Of a stretch of DNA of 29,276 nucleotides, positions 1 to 12,800 are shown piece after piece. Below the pieces are notes generated by a model. It worked only from the letters and a program-made list of their open reading frames with translations. It did no database searches and was not told the origin of the DNA. The DNA comes from a virus. A program made the translations under genes and the position numbers. The number at the start of each line of letters is the position of its first letter. Within the stretch, counting starts at the first letter, position 1. The DNA is taken from IMG/VR virus record IMGVR_UViG_3300030098_001581, positions 586 through 29,861 of that record. One strand, given 5' to 3'.

Positions 1-1436
1 GTGGATTAAAAGACTACTTTTTTTCCGACCATTTAAAAGAAGGTGGAGTTCCTTATGCGCAGCTTCATAAAAATATATTAGCTATGGGTGGTACTCAGGA
101 AGATATAGACTATTTAGCTAGAATGCAAGAGAAGAAAGCTGGTAGAGATCCTAACAAAGTACAGATGGCGGAGCTTGGTGGTGTAATGCAGTATGATGAA
201 GGTGGTCCTAAAGAAGGTAGATACCCTGTAGCATCTTATGAAACTTATGGTGATTTAGAAGGTGAACTTGGTACAGTTGCTGATTATCAACCAGGTCTTG
301 TAGTTAATGGGGTGCAGATGTATGCAGATAAAGATGATAAAGCATTTAGAGATCTTATAAAAGGTCAAGGTGCAGGAGATGCTTGGTTTGGTAATGTAAA
401 TGCTGAGGTTTTACAAAATGCGGGTATTACTAGCTTTGCTGATATGAATAGTAAAAAGAATGTATTGAGGTATCAACAAGAATGGAACAAACTAAATCCA
501 GACAATAAGATTGATGAAGATGGTTTGTTTGGAGAACAGACATTTAGAACAGCTTACAAGCCAAAAGACGACCCAGAACCAGATCCAGTAGAGCCAGAAG
601 ATCCAGGGGATGAGCCAGAAATAGATGACGGCTCAGGTACAGATATAGATCCAGAGCCAGTACCAACAAAGAAAAAGAAAGACTTTTTAGGAACTGCAAT
701 AGGTCTAGGTGCCATGATACCTGCTGTTTCAGCATTTATGGATAACCCTGATTATATGGAAAGCCCAGATCTTACAACTCCTGGTGTTGTTAAGGCAGAA
801 AGAGTTGCTAAACAACATTTAGATAGAGTTGACTTTAATGATCAGATAGCACGTAATGCAAATGACGCAACTGCTATGCAAAAATATATTGAAACGTCTG
901 GTGGAGGTCCTGCTAGTATGTCAAATAAAATGGCAGCTTATGCACAAAAACAACAAGGAGATAGAGAAATAAAAGCACAAGAGGCTAAAGCAAATATTGC
1001 AATAGCTAATCAAGAGGCGATGATGGATAATAAAAGAAAAGTATTTAACTCACAAGCAGCTCTTGATGCTAGTAAATTTAATGTTAGTTCTCAACAAAAG
1101 GCAGAGGTTGAAAATACTAGAAATAAAATGTATGTTGACGAGTTTAATAGGGCTGCTGATGCTGCAACTAAAGATAGGAAATTAATGGCAGTACAGTATG
1201 GTATTGACACTTTAGCTACATTACATAGAGATAGAAAAATGAATGAAGCTCAAGATAATCTTACGGCAGCTATAGATGGGCAGAGAGGCACAATGCAAAG
1301 ATTTTTAGATGCCCAAGCAGGTATTACAAACAACTCAACCACTACGGGTACAGAGGAATCAACAGAAACTACAACTACAGCTAGAAGGGGTGGTTATAGA
1401 AGCATGAAGAAAAAAAGAAATAAATATGGCAAATAA
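1..1436 (+). CDS. Partial virion-type protein with peptidoglycan-binding-like module and helical tail
   Basis: The reading frame is open from the first bases of the window into the ATG at 84, so that ATG is probably internal and the true start lies upstream. Numbering from that ATG, residues 123-158 look like a peptidoglycan-binding domain (PG_binding_1): a helix with Q-Q-x-W followed by I-D-E-D-G-L-F-G (143-150) and T-F. Residues 159-200 form an acidic, proline-rich linker (repeated PEP/EP/DP units) ending in a lysine run. A short hydrophobic stretch follows (about 202-218), then a long Ala/Gln/Lys-rich helical region, a Thr-rich segment and a very basic C-terminus. Gene order just before the giant RNA polymerase gene suggests an internal or ejected virion protein of a crAss-like phage; this is inference. 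Its end overlaps the next gene by 11 bases. A tail-associated cell-wall-binding role is an alternative. Confidence 0.85.
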   Translation, partial: GLKDYFFSDHLKEGGVPYAQLHKNILAMGGTQEDIDYLARMQEKKAGRDPNKVQMAELGGVMQYDEGGPKEGRYPVASYETYGDLEGELGTVADYQPGLVVNGVQMYADKDDKAFRDLIKGQGAGDAWFGNVNAEVLQNAGITSFADMNSKKNVLRYQQEWNKLNPDNKIDEDGLFGEQTFRTAYKPKDDPEPDPVEPEDPGDEPEIDDGSGTDIDPEPVPTKKKKDFLGTAIGLGAMIPAVSAFMDNPDYMESPDLTTPGVVKAERVAKQHLDRVDFNDQIARNANDATAMQKYIETSGGGPASMSNKMAAYAQKQQGDREIKAQEAKANIAIANQEAMMDNKRKVFNSQAALDASKFNVSSQQKAEVENTRNKMYVDEFNRAADAATKDRKLMAVQYGIDTLATLHRDRKMNEAQDNLTAAIDGQRGTMQRFLDAQAGITNNSTTTGTEESTETTTTARRGGYRSMKKKRNKYGK

Positions 1437-3795
1437 ATATAGTAGGTATGAACTAAGACCTTTTCAAAGTATGTATGTGGACAACAAACAGCCACAGATT
1501 GCAATGCTATTGTCACAAAGGTATGACCAGAATAAACAGTCTAAAGATCTTATAGATAGAACTTTATCCCAAATGCAACTTTTAGATGGAGACAAAGTTC
1601 ATGGCGAACGTGTAAAAGGAGAGGTTAAGAATATGCTCAAAAAGCATATAGATAGAGGGGACTGGGAAAACTCTACACTTGTAATGCAAGATGCTACAAA
1701 CTTAGTTAGCACAGATGCAGGCCTTCTTGCAGCTAATGAGTCGTTTAAGGTTAGGCAGGCTGAAATACAAGCTATAAGAGAAGCTAAACTCAACGGTATA
1801 CCTATGATTGATTTTGGGTCAGAAATGAGAAAGACACACGAGTCTTATTTTTACGATGGAGAAACTGATACATATATAACTAATATATATGAGCCTATGG
1901 CTGAAAAAATGCTAGACTATAGAACTAGAAAAGAAAGAATGATAGGTAAGATACCTGCAGATCAAAGAGGTAACTGGATGGGAATTGGTAGAGGTAAGAC
2001 TAACAAAATAGCTAACATGATGGTTGAGCAGTATATATCAGACACGCATGAAGGGGCACAAGAGTTTAGAAAATTAGTAGAAATAGATTTACCACAAACA
2101 CTGCCTATAGAAGAAAGAACTAGGCTTGCTAAAAATGCTATATTAGAAGATTTTAAAGAAGTTGCACAACAGCAAGAATTTAACAAAGTAACTGGTACTG
2201 CATCTGGCGGCGGCGGTGGTGGCGGTGCATTAGGATTAAAGAATGGACTAGCCTTCTTAAGTTCAGAAAGTACTCAAGTTAGCACAAGGTTTGATCAGTT
2301 TGATGATAAGGTAAAAGGATTAAATGCTGAAAACTTGGCACTAGTAAAACAATTAGAAAACTCAGATCTTACTCAAGAAGATAGAGATAAAATTAGTAAT
2401 AACATTAAAAACAATAATGAGATTATTAAAATGCAACTTAAGAAAGCTGCAGACGAAAATGGAGTAGAAGGAAAACGTGCATACGATAAGTTCTTAAAAC
2501 TTGAAGGAAGGTTTGATGAGTTTGGTGAAGATGGTCAAAAACTATTTGCATTGACACAATATTTAACATATGGTAACTCTGGTGGCGATACTGATTGGGG
2601 TAGACTATTAACAAACACAGCTATTGGTGCTGGTACTGGTGCTGTTGCAGGAGCTCCTTTTGCTGTTGTTGGAGCTGTACCAGGTGCTATAGGTGTTGGT
2701 GGTACAACTTTTCTTGTTGACGCACTAGAACAACTAAGTGAGTTTAGAAATGTTAGAGACTTTATGAGAAGACAAGAGCCTTTACTACACAAAGCTTTAG
2801 GAGATAGTGAGAGAGACCAGTTGGCTGAAGAGCTTTGGGGAGATGAAGATTTAGGAGATATGAGTGTAAATAAAATTAATAAAAGGCTTGGCACTAACTT
2901 TAATCAAAAAGATATAGAAGAGCTTTACAAAATGACTAATGCTTACTATACTTTTATGACTAAAAAGGGTAATGAAAAGAAAGGTAATCAAAGATTGTCA
3001 GGAGATGAAATGTTCCAAATATTTGCAGAAGAAGACTTAATAGCTACTCAACCTCTTATTGGTTTTGATTCTTCTAAAGAAGGTAAAGAGATGAGAAACA
3101 ATACATCTAGCTTTGTAAAAAATAATTTAAAATTATTAAGCTCTGGTTTAACTTCTGACGGTATGTTAAATGAAGGTGCTATTAATGATTGGATTGAAGA
3201 GGGTGAAGGAAATTTAATCTTTCAAGGTGTTAAGCCTGGAGATCTAATGAGAAACATACCTATGAAACTAAGTTTTGGTTTTGATGGGGACAATTCTGGT
3301 GGTAGCACTAGAGATTTTTATGTAACAGATCCTACAGTTATACAGCCAGGCGGATGGGTAGCTGATATGTTAGGAAATGAATTAGGATTAAATACAACTA
3401 TCTTTGATGAAAATGTTAGACAACGATTTGACGCTGAGGGTTATGATAATGTAACAGTAGCAGATTATACAAATGCACTAGCAGCAAAGCAAGTTGCATT
3501 TGCTGGAGGAACACAAGAAGATATTGCTGCAATGGATATGTTAATGCAAGATCAAATTATTCTGGATGTATTACTAAATCCTAGTGTAAACTTACAAAAC
3601 TTCCCGTTTAATTCAAATGGTCAGCGTACAGTATATTCTGGAACAACTAATCAACAGATACCATTTCAAAAAGCAGATGGATCATTTAATGAGGCAGCTT
3701 GGATAGCACTAAAAGCACAACCAGACAAACTTGCTGGATTAAGAAAAACTATTTTAGAGATGTCTTTAAATAAAGCTGCAAACTTAGACTTTTAA
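1426..3795 (+). CDS. Large virion-type protein with glycine run and glycine-zipper hydrophobic segment
   Basis: This 789-residue protein has no enzymatic motif I recognise. The first 250 residues are highly charged and predicted helical. Residues 261-267 are seven consecutive glycines. A charged helical section follows, and residues about 394-435 form a Gly/Ala/Val-rich hydrophobic stretch with small residues every three to four positions (AIGAGTGAVAGA, then VVGAVPGAIGVGG), the pattern of a glycine zipper that can insert in or oligomerise across a membrane. The rest is mixed alpha/beta-like sequence without repeats. The start overlaps the previous gene by 11 bases, and the next gene begins 11 bases after the stop, so the set is probably one late operon. 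By position it is a candidate internal or ejection protein that helps DNA or the polymerase cross the host envelope; this is inference from composition and context. Confidence 0.9.
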   Translation: MANKYSRYELRPFQSMYVDNKQPQIAMLLSQRYDQNKQSKDLIDRTLSQMQLLDGDKVHGERVKGEVKNMLKKHIDRGDWENSTLVMQDATNLVSTDAGLLAANESFKVRQAEIQAIREAKLNGIPMIDFGSEMRKTHESYFYDGETDTYITNIYEPMAEKMLDYRTRKERMIGKIPADQRGNWMGIGRGKTNKIANMMVEQYISDTHEGAQEFRKLVEIDLPQTLPIEERTRLAKNAILEDFKEVAQQQEFNKVTGTASGGGGGGGALGLKNGLAFLSSESTQVSTRFDQFDDKVKGLNAENLALVKQLENSDLTQEDRDKISNNIKNNNEIIKMQLKKAADENGVEGKRAYDKFLKLEGRFDEFGEDGQKLFALTQYLTYGNSGGDTDWGRLLTNTAIGAGTGAVAGAPFAVVGAVPGAIGVGGTTFLVDALEQLSEFRNVRDFMRRQEPLLHKALGDSERDQLAEELWGDEDLGDMSVNKINKRLGTNFNQKDIEELYKMTNAYYTFMTKKGNEKKGNQRLSGDEMFQIFAEEDLIATQPLIGFDSSKEGKEMRNNTSSFVKNNLKLLSSGLTSDGMLNEGAINDWIEEGEGNLIFQGVKPGDLMRNIPMKLSFGFDGDNSGGSTRDFYVTDPTVIQPGGWVADMLGNELGLNTTIFDENVRQRFDAEGYDNVTVADYTNALAAKQVAFAGGTQEDIAAMDMLMQDQIILDVLLNPSVNLQNFPFNSNGQRTVYSGTTNQQIPFQKADGSFNEAAWIALKAQPDKLAGLRKTILEMSLNKAANLDF

Positions 3796-3806
3796 TATAA
3801 ACCAAT

Positions 3807-6800
3807 ATGAAGGAAAAAAAAGAAACAGGAGGATTAGACAACACAGATTTAATCCAACCAGGAGATCAAACATTAGATGCTAACAACTTAATAAATACTG
3901 TTCAAAGAGAGCCAGGAATACAAGGTAATTTATTAGAATCTTTAACAAAGCTACAATACATAAACAATCCATCTTTTGCTCCTATAGACACAAAGCTAAA
4001 GAAGGGAGAGTTTGAAGAGTATGATAGACTAATAGATGGTCCTTTCTCATTAATGGATAGTTCTGTTGATGACAGAAGAGCGTCGGGCCAGGGTCTAGGA
4101 GAAAAGCTATGGAACAGTTATGGTGTTAAACTTGCCCCTAAAATAGGTACACATGTTGTAGGATCTACAATAGGTCTTTTAAATGGTTTTGCTGAGGTAG
4201 GGATGGATTTATATGAGAATGGTCCTGCAGCATCTAATTGGAATAAATTTTTTAATAATGATTTCCAAAGATCATTAGACGACTTTAACAAATCATTAGA
4301 TGAAAAATTTCCTGCATACTACACATCACAAGAAAGAGATTTAGGATTTTGGCAATCTATAATTGGACCGGGAGCAGCTAACTTTTGGACTGACCAGTTT
4401 TCTCAAGGATTGTCCTTTGTTGCCGGAGCTGTCTTAGCTGAGTATGCAACTGGAGGGTTAGCTACCGCTATAATACCAGCTAAAACTGCTAACACACTTA
4501 AAAGAATATCTGCTTTAAGAAATACTGCATACGCACAAAAATCTACTGCAGCATTAAATGCACTTAATAAAATATCTAGAGCTGATAGAATATATGACGG
4601 TTTAACTACAGGTAGACGTTTACTTACTGGTGCTTTTTATGAGGCAGGTGTAGAAGCTAGACATAACTATGACAGTGTAGTTCAAGGTTTAACTGAGCAA
4701 CATATTAAAGATAAAGGAATGCCTCCTACTAATGAGGAAATGGCAAAAATAAAAAACATAGCTACACAAGTATCTAATGGAGTCTTTGCAGGTAACGCTG
4801 CTTTGGTTGGGTATAGTAACATGTTACTCTTTCCTAAAATTTTTGGTAGTGGTATGAAAGCTAATAAGTCTTTTAAAGGTAAGATAATGAAAGACGATAA
4901 GGGTGTGTATAAAGCAAAGCACCAAGACTGGGGAGGATTTAGAACTTGGACTCATAGAAATATATATGGTAAAGGCGCTTGGGGTAGATACGCAGCATAC
5001 GAAGGTATGGTAGAAGAGGGAGGTCAAAAAACTTTAGATCTAGCAGGACAGTATGCAGCATCTGATATGTATACATCTAGCAAGAACCCAAGCCAAATGG
5101 AAGCTATAGGAGGTATAATGAATAATATTCATGACGGTATGGCTGATGCTTATAGTAGTACTGAAGGGCAAAAAGAAATATTTTTAGGGTTTGTATTAGC
5201 TGCAGTAGGGCTACCTAGTTTTGTTAAAACAAATGAAAAAGGGGAAAAACAATATGGATTCTTTTATGGTAGAGCAGGAGGTGTAAAAGATTACTTAAAG
5301 CAATATGCAGAAAGTAGAAAAGAGGTAGAGGATTTAGTTAAATATATGAATGAAAATCCTGATGCCTTAAAAGCTATAAAGGAAAACTTTGATATGCTTA
5401 ATGATATATCTACCGCAGAAGATAAAAGAGATTATGCTGATGCATCTAATAATGACTTTGCATATAAAAATGCAGATCATGATGCGTTTTTTGCTTTTGT
5501 ATTTAGTAGACTAAGGTCAGGGTATTATGGGGATGTTGCAGATACTATAAATGATATAAGAAACATGGATGATGATACTTTTGAAACCATGTTTAAGTAT
5601 GAAGAACAGACAAAAAACATGTCTGAAAAAGAGCGTAAAGAGTTTTTAAATAAAAGAAAAACTAAAGTTGCAGACTCACACCTAGAAAGAGCAGAAAAAA
5701 TAAAAAAGATATATGAAAGTCTAGATAATACTAAACTTGGAGATAAAGCAAAAAAGATGATGGCTCAAGCATTGTCTACTACTGCAGACTTAGATGCAAG
5801 AGAACAAAAACTTATCCAAGAGCTAGAAGAGCAAGGAGGATTTACCTTAACGGCAGTTGTAAATAGAGAGGAGTCTGACTCGCAGGCTAACCAAAACATA
5901 CTACAAAGAGTTGCAGAGTTTACTATGGAAAAACTTGGTCTTAAAGGTAAAGATATAATGGAAAACTCTGAAACTGGTAAAACGGTAAAAAAAGAAGTTG
6001 GTATAAAAGAGTTTACCACACCAGGATCTCCTGCCTTTGTTGCACACAGAATGATACTAAAACTAAAATCTCTTAAAAAACAAAGAGAAATATATGAAGA
6101 GAATGATCAGGTAGATGAGTACATAGAGATTACAGAAAAGATAGAAAGTTTAGAAGATGAATTAGCAGAATTACAAAAAGCTATAAGTCAAGGAATCGCA
6201 CCTAATATATCAGAAGAGGAAAAACAGATACTAGAAGAGTACAAGAAAAAAGATCCTGTTGGTTATGAAATGAACAAAGAGGAGATGATTACGAAGCTGC
6301 AAGATCTTAGAAGAATAAGAGCTAAGAGACATCAAATGTTAAACCTTGTACAACAAATGATAGATCCTGCTGCTGCTGAAGATACAATACAAGGCTTTGA
6401 GGAAATAGTAAATGATATACTAACAGAAGAAGAAAGAAAAAGTTTACCACCAGAAGAGCAAAGACTAGCTAGAAAATATAAAGGTAAAATAATAGAGTTT
6501 GACTATACAGATAAAAATGGAAACACTAGAAGACATAGAGTTCTTGTAAAAGATACAAGCACAAAGGGTCTTGTAAAACTACCTAAAGAAGAAACATTTA
6601 AGTTACTACAAAGACAAAAAGATTTAAATAATAAAGCTGTTAAAACACCAGATGATCTAGCAGAGTTAGAACTAATAGCAGAAGAATTAAAACAAGGTAA
6701 TCACATTACAGGGTTAGATCACTTTAATTTTAACATATTAGAAAAAGCAGCTGATATAAAAATAATGACTGAGCAAGAGTTATTGTTAAACCAGCTAGAG

Positions 6801-9800
6801 GCTGTTACATCTGTTATTCAAGAAGGTATAGGAGAGGATATAGCAAATGCTACAGAAGCTTTAGCACAATCTAAAGAAATGCTTTTAAACATTGCTAGAC
6901 AAGTAAGAGATATAAAAAAGGCTATACGAAATGCTAAATCAGACACTAGAGGTAGAACATATGTAAATCTAAATTCTATTGGTAGGAAAGGTGCATTCTC
7001 TATAGCTACGGCGCAGTCTATGATAGCTGAGCTAATAATACAAGAACAAGTATACAAACAACAGTTAAAAGACTTTACAGAGCGTGTAAATGCCTTACAA
7101 GAAAACGCACTAAGAATACAAGCAATTCACACAGCTTTAACTAACCCACAAATTGTTTCAGACTTTTTAAATAGAAATGCAACTAGAGAAGAGATATATG
7201 GTTTTATAGATGACATGTTAGGTTTAACTTCTTTAGAAGAGTTTAATAAACAACTAGGAGAATCAGGGTTCTTTAACATAAATGAGCTTACAGAGTTAAT
7301 AGGTACTAAAAACAAAGAGGGTGGCTATGATGTAGATAATCAATTATTACAAGACTTTTTAGATTTAGCGGGGCAAGACAACATATCTAAAGATTATCTA
7401 GATTTAATGAATAGTGAGTTAGCTAATTTTAGAAAAGAATTAGAGCTACTTACTCAACATAGACAGGACATAGAAAGAATTATAAACAAAATGGTTGATC
7501 CAGCTACTGGTCAAGCTATAATGTTCCCTGAAGAAGGTTTGACTCAAGATGATTTAATTTACTTACAAGCACAGTTACGTCTAGTTAATGAGGACCTTGC
7601 TACTATACAAAGCATTATAGATATGATGGAAGCAGAAGTAGATCAAGGTATTAGTGATGCTGTAAATTCTGATGTAATACAACAAAGAAGAATAGCTACA
7701 AATACAGCGCAGCAAATACTAGACACATTTAATGAATACCAACAATGGTTAATGAGCACTCAATTAGATCCTGCAGAAGAAGCAAAGCTAGATTCTGGTG
7801 AAACTGTTACAACACTAGAAGATCTATCTTCTCTGTCTGAGTATGAGACTAGATATAGTCCTTCTTTTACAGATGTGGGTTGGACTAAAACTTCAGGTAA
7901 TCATAGTGCTGCACTAGATAGATGGAGAAATGTATACAAACCATTAGTAGACAGTGGTAAAGAACTTACTAAAGCAGAGCAGTTAGAGTTACAACATATT
8001 ATGAGTCAGCTTAGATTCTTTAGAAAGACATATGATATAGTTGACTACAGTAAAACAAAAGGAGCTAGATTACAAATTGTAACTAGATATAATATAAGAC
8101 CAGAGTGGAAAGATAAAATTGTATTCTTTGACATTGCACAAGCAGAGAAGACAGGACGATATGATGATGAGTCTAACTTTAAGTATGTAGATGATTTAAC
8201 TCCTAATGAAACTAAAACAAAAGAAAAGCCAAGGTATAGTGATAACAAAGTTCCTGTTAAAAGAGAAACTTTTACTCAGACTTTAGATGATGGAACAATA
8301 ATAAAATATAGAGCCATTACTCGTTTAGATGGTTCTGTATATTTCCAAGCGATAAAAGAAGGAGAAAGTGATTTTTCAGCAACTTCTAAAAAGCTAGACA
8401 TAAAAGCTGGTGAAAATATTACTCCAAAACAAGTATTAGAAAATCTAGAGCCAACCTCTACTGTCACGCTTGATAAAACTGAGGGTTACAAAAGTGTAAT
8501 GAGGGAGCAGATGTTTGATAGGTTAACTCAAGAACAAAAAGAAAGAGTAGATCCTACAAGAGCAGCAAAAACAAAAACATCTGAAGTACAAAGAGATGAA
8601 ACTCTTGAGGATATTAAATTATTACTAGTAGATGCTAACGGTCAACCTATACTTGTAGATGGAGAGTTTGCTTATACTAATATGAACTCTTCTAGCACGG
8701 TTAATTCTAAAGGCGAGTTTAAAGGTGATAAAAGAGTAGATCTAGATGCTAATGGCAACTTAGTAGAAGATGTTCGTATTGCACAAGAGTCATTTATAAA
8801 TGAAAGAAATAAAATACTAAGTGATAATCAAGAAAGATTTTTCTATATAAAGAGTAAGTCTCAAGGAATGCCAATACCACAAGGTCAATCTTTTGGAGAC
8901 GTAAAAAGCTCTGTAATGGGAAGACTAAAGATAAACAAGGGTGGTAGATTTGTAGTTGTAAATAAAGAAGAAGATTTAAAAGATCTTAAACTTGAGCTAG
9001 CACTGCCTACAGAAGGAGTTAAGGGTCCTAATCAGAAAGTGACTCTATTTAATGATAGATTTATTGTTACAAGCAGGTTTGTTTATTTTGGAACACCTAG
9101 CAGAGGATACAACAACTCTCTAAACTTAGTTCCAGGGTTGATCTCTAGGTTAAGTGAAAACCAAGTTAATAATATATATAACCTGTCTAGGTATTTTGCA
9201 GAGAATGCAACAGAAGCCGGAATAAACTTAGGTGGTAAAGGATTTACAACTATACTTAAAGATCAAATCATGTATGGTAGTAGATCACAAGAGCGGGTAA
9301 GGCAAGAGTTTGCTATATATATGAAAGATGATACTATATACTTTGGTGAAAACGGTAGTATTACGTTAGAACAATTAAAAGATCCTGCTAAGTTTGAGGA
9401 TAAACATGAAGAGTATAAATCTTTTTTAAGGACATTGTATTTTAATGTTAATGCAACACAATTAAAAAAAGATAAACAAGCTAGAAAAGATGCATTAGAT
9501 AGAAAAAGAGCAACAAAGCAAACAGGATTTGTAGCACCTGAGTATACACCATTTATAGAAGTATTGGTAAGAGATGATTTAAGTGTAGAAACAGTAGAGT
9601 ATGATAACTATACACACTACTTAACATCTGAAAGAAATAGAGAACTAGAAGATATTCCTGTAAGAGTTGACATGCCGCTAGCATTTAATCCTTCTAAGAG
9701 TGTTAATCAGGCAGAGTTTCCACAGTTTATGAATATATATCTTAACCATTACAACCAGTCGTTTACTAAAGACAATGGTGATAATCAAAAGGCTGACTCT

Positions 9801-12800
9801 CAACAAACAAACCCTGACCAAATAGGTGACTCTCCCTTTACACAGTCAACAGAGTTAGAACTTGGAAAGAGTTCAACCTTGACTTACGTTGACCCGCAAA
9901 CAGGAGAAGTAAAAACTCTTCAGGTTGTTAATACTGATATAGAAGATAAAGATCGTATAGAAGTTAATACATCTAAAGCACAAGGGCCTACACTAGAAGA
10001 GCAGACTGGAGGAGCATTTTCAGATATATCAAATGAAGATCCTGATGATGTATTCTTCTTAGAGTCTATGCAACAACCAGCTCCTTTTGACTTAAACGAA
10101 GAGTTAGAATGGTTTAATGCTAATATGCCTAAAGATAAAAATGGTAACCCACTAGTAGGTATAGATCTAATAAGAGGACTAATAGATGGTAAGGGGCTTG
10201 GTAAGTTTACTAAAGATGGTAATATATTATTATCTGATTTACTTACTACACCTGGTATTGTATACCACGAGGCGTTTCATGCTATAACTAGAAAGTTTAT
10301 GTCTCCTGCAGAAAGAGCTCAGTTATATGCTGAGGTTAGAGGTATGAGAGGTTCTACTAAAACATTTAAGGGAGACACTAAAAAAATGTCTGAGCTTAGT
10401 GATAAAGAAGCAGATGAGTGGTTAGCAGAAGAGTTTAGAGAATATGTTCTAGCTGATGGTAACTATAAGGTAGGGTCAAGAGTTAAGAAAAGTCTTATTG
10501 ATAGAATATTTGACAAGATATATGCAGCGCTAAATTTCTTTGTGAACAACCAATCACAAGTAGAAACACTTATGTCTAGAATAAATAGTGGATACTTTAG
10601 TAATCCTACTACAGATGTTACTATATACGACGTAAAAGAAGGGGCGTATTATGAGGGATCAAAACTTACCGCTACAATGAAAAACAATGTAATGGAAGGT
10701 ATGACAGTTCTGCTATTTAACAAAGCGCTAAGAAACAACCAGTTTACATTAGATGACTTTGTGGGTGGTAATCCTATAACAGAGCTGATGTATGGAGGAT
10801 TTGGTATAGGTAATACAGTATATACAGAAATAGAAAGAACTCTTAGAAAAGCTATACAGCTTAATCCACAAGCAGAAGAAAAGCTAACTAATACAATGTT
10901 AGCTATAAAAAATAACTGGCAAGAGTTAAAAGAAGATCATAAAAAATACTTAGAAAGATTTAAAGTAGAAGTTACAGATGAGCAGAATGAAAATGATAGA
11001 GTTAGAGAACAGTTTGGTAAACCACAAAATGAGATAGATCCTAGTGTATATCTACCAAAAGCAGTTAGACTATTATTTGCTACATTACCAAAGAGTAGAT
11101 TACTAGATCCTAAAGATCCTAATAGTAAACGAGTTATGGATATGAATGAGCACGGTTTGCCTAAACTTGTTGACTTTGGTAGTATAATGAACTTTATGTA
11201 TAAAGAAATGGCTAATACTGATCCTCTAGACTTTATGAAGAATCTAGACATGTTAGCAAACAAACGACCAGAACTACGATCTGCGTGGAACAGGCTAGGT
11301 ATGCATCAAGATTTGTCTGATAAAAGTAGTAATCAAATTAAGCTTATAATACAGACTATGATGCAGTTTGATCAGTCTAACAATAAATTCTACACACAGC
11401 TAATGACTAGAGATAATAGTAGAGTTTTAGTAGATAGCAATCAAAATAGAGTAGAAGATAAAGTTAGGTTTATGTGGTCTGCTAACTTCAAAGATAATAT
11501 ACAAAACTACAGGGGGTTAGGTAAAGATGTAAACGGAGAGTTAATCCTAAATGAGAAAGCAAAAGTAAAAGTTGGTGCTAAGGAAAAAACCTTTAAAGGT
11601 TGGGGTACAACTAGAAAGACTCCAGACGAAGCATTGCAGGTACTAGATAGATTAGGTATACAATTTACAGATCCTGACCTATTTGCAGCATTATATGTAG
11701 AAGAGTTTTCTGGTGTGTCCGAGGCTGTTAACTTTGTACTACAGGAAGTATACAACAAACCGGTTAGTGATATATTTAAAGGCAACATACAAAGAAACTT
11801 AAGAACACTTATTGATATAGAAGCAAGCTCTAATCCTTTAGCGGTAGATGCGCAGCATGTAAACCCTGAAGGTAAAATTGTACATGGAGTTAATTTAAAA
11901 ACATATGCTGATGTCTTAGTATCTAAACTAAATGGTAGTAAAGGGAGAGTAGAGATAGAAAATCTTTTAAAGCATGACAACTTAGTTAATTCACACTATT
12001 TAAATACTATGCTAGAAAGAGGAGAGACAATGCAGGTAGTAGTATTAGAAGGTGTACAACAGCAGTTTGGTAGAGGCAAACCTTTATCAAGAACTGGTCC
12101 TGTAGATATAGGAGTTATGTATGTAAACTCTGTGCTTAGTAATGGTATAATACCTTTACTGAGAACTGCAGATAAAAAGACAGAGTTTGGTATACAGTTT
12201 AGTGCTCCAACACTAGCGCTATCAAGAGATGAAATGCTTACAAGGCTACAAGGATATTTATCTGATGAGTTAAGAGTTGCTTCTAAATTTAATAGTAGAA
12301 GAAACTCTAAACTAAGACGTGTAGATAAACTAAAAGATAATGGAGGTAACTTAAGATTTTTTGCAGGTATAGTTCCTAGTTTACCTAGAAGTGAATACAA
12401 TAAAAAGTTAAGTGAGAGTAAAATATTAGAGCTTGTAAATAGAGAAGATGTAGTAGAAGACTTAAAAACATACTTAGCAAATGAGGTAGAAAAAACTACA
12501 AACACATTGACTCAATATAATATTGCGCCTGCAGGTATAGATTCTAGTTTGATGGACATAGCAATGCAACGTGCTGTGTTGACCGGTCAAAGGCCTGCTC
12601 AAATTATAGGTGAACAATTTACATATGAATATATGACTGGTATTATAGAACAGAGTAAACTATTGTTAGGAGACTTTGCATTGTATGGTCAAGACTTGTT
12701 CAAACGAACGTCTGGTATAAGTGGTACTAAAACATACCCAACGTCCGATCCAGAAATATTAGAGTGGATGAATACTAATATGCCTAACTCTTTATCTAAT

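Noticed and set aside
1-83. Leading bases as an intergenic region before an ATG at 84
   Set aside because: The frame is open all the way to base 3 and the translation is protein-like, so this is the interior of a gene cut by the window edge.
1400-1440. A-rich slippery run (AAGAAAAAAAG) at the end of the first gene, near the overlap with the second, as a possible programmed frameshift
   Set aside because: The second gene lies in the +1 frame, which a -1 slip would not reach. The zero-frame codons do not form a proper X-XXY-YYZ heptamer, and a good ATG is present at 1426.
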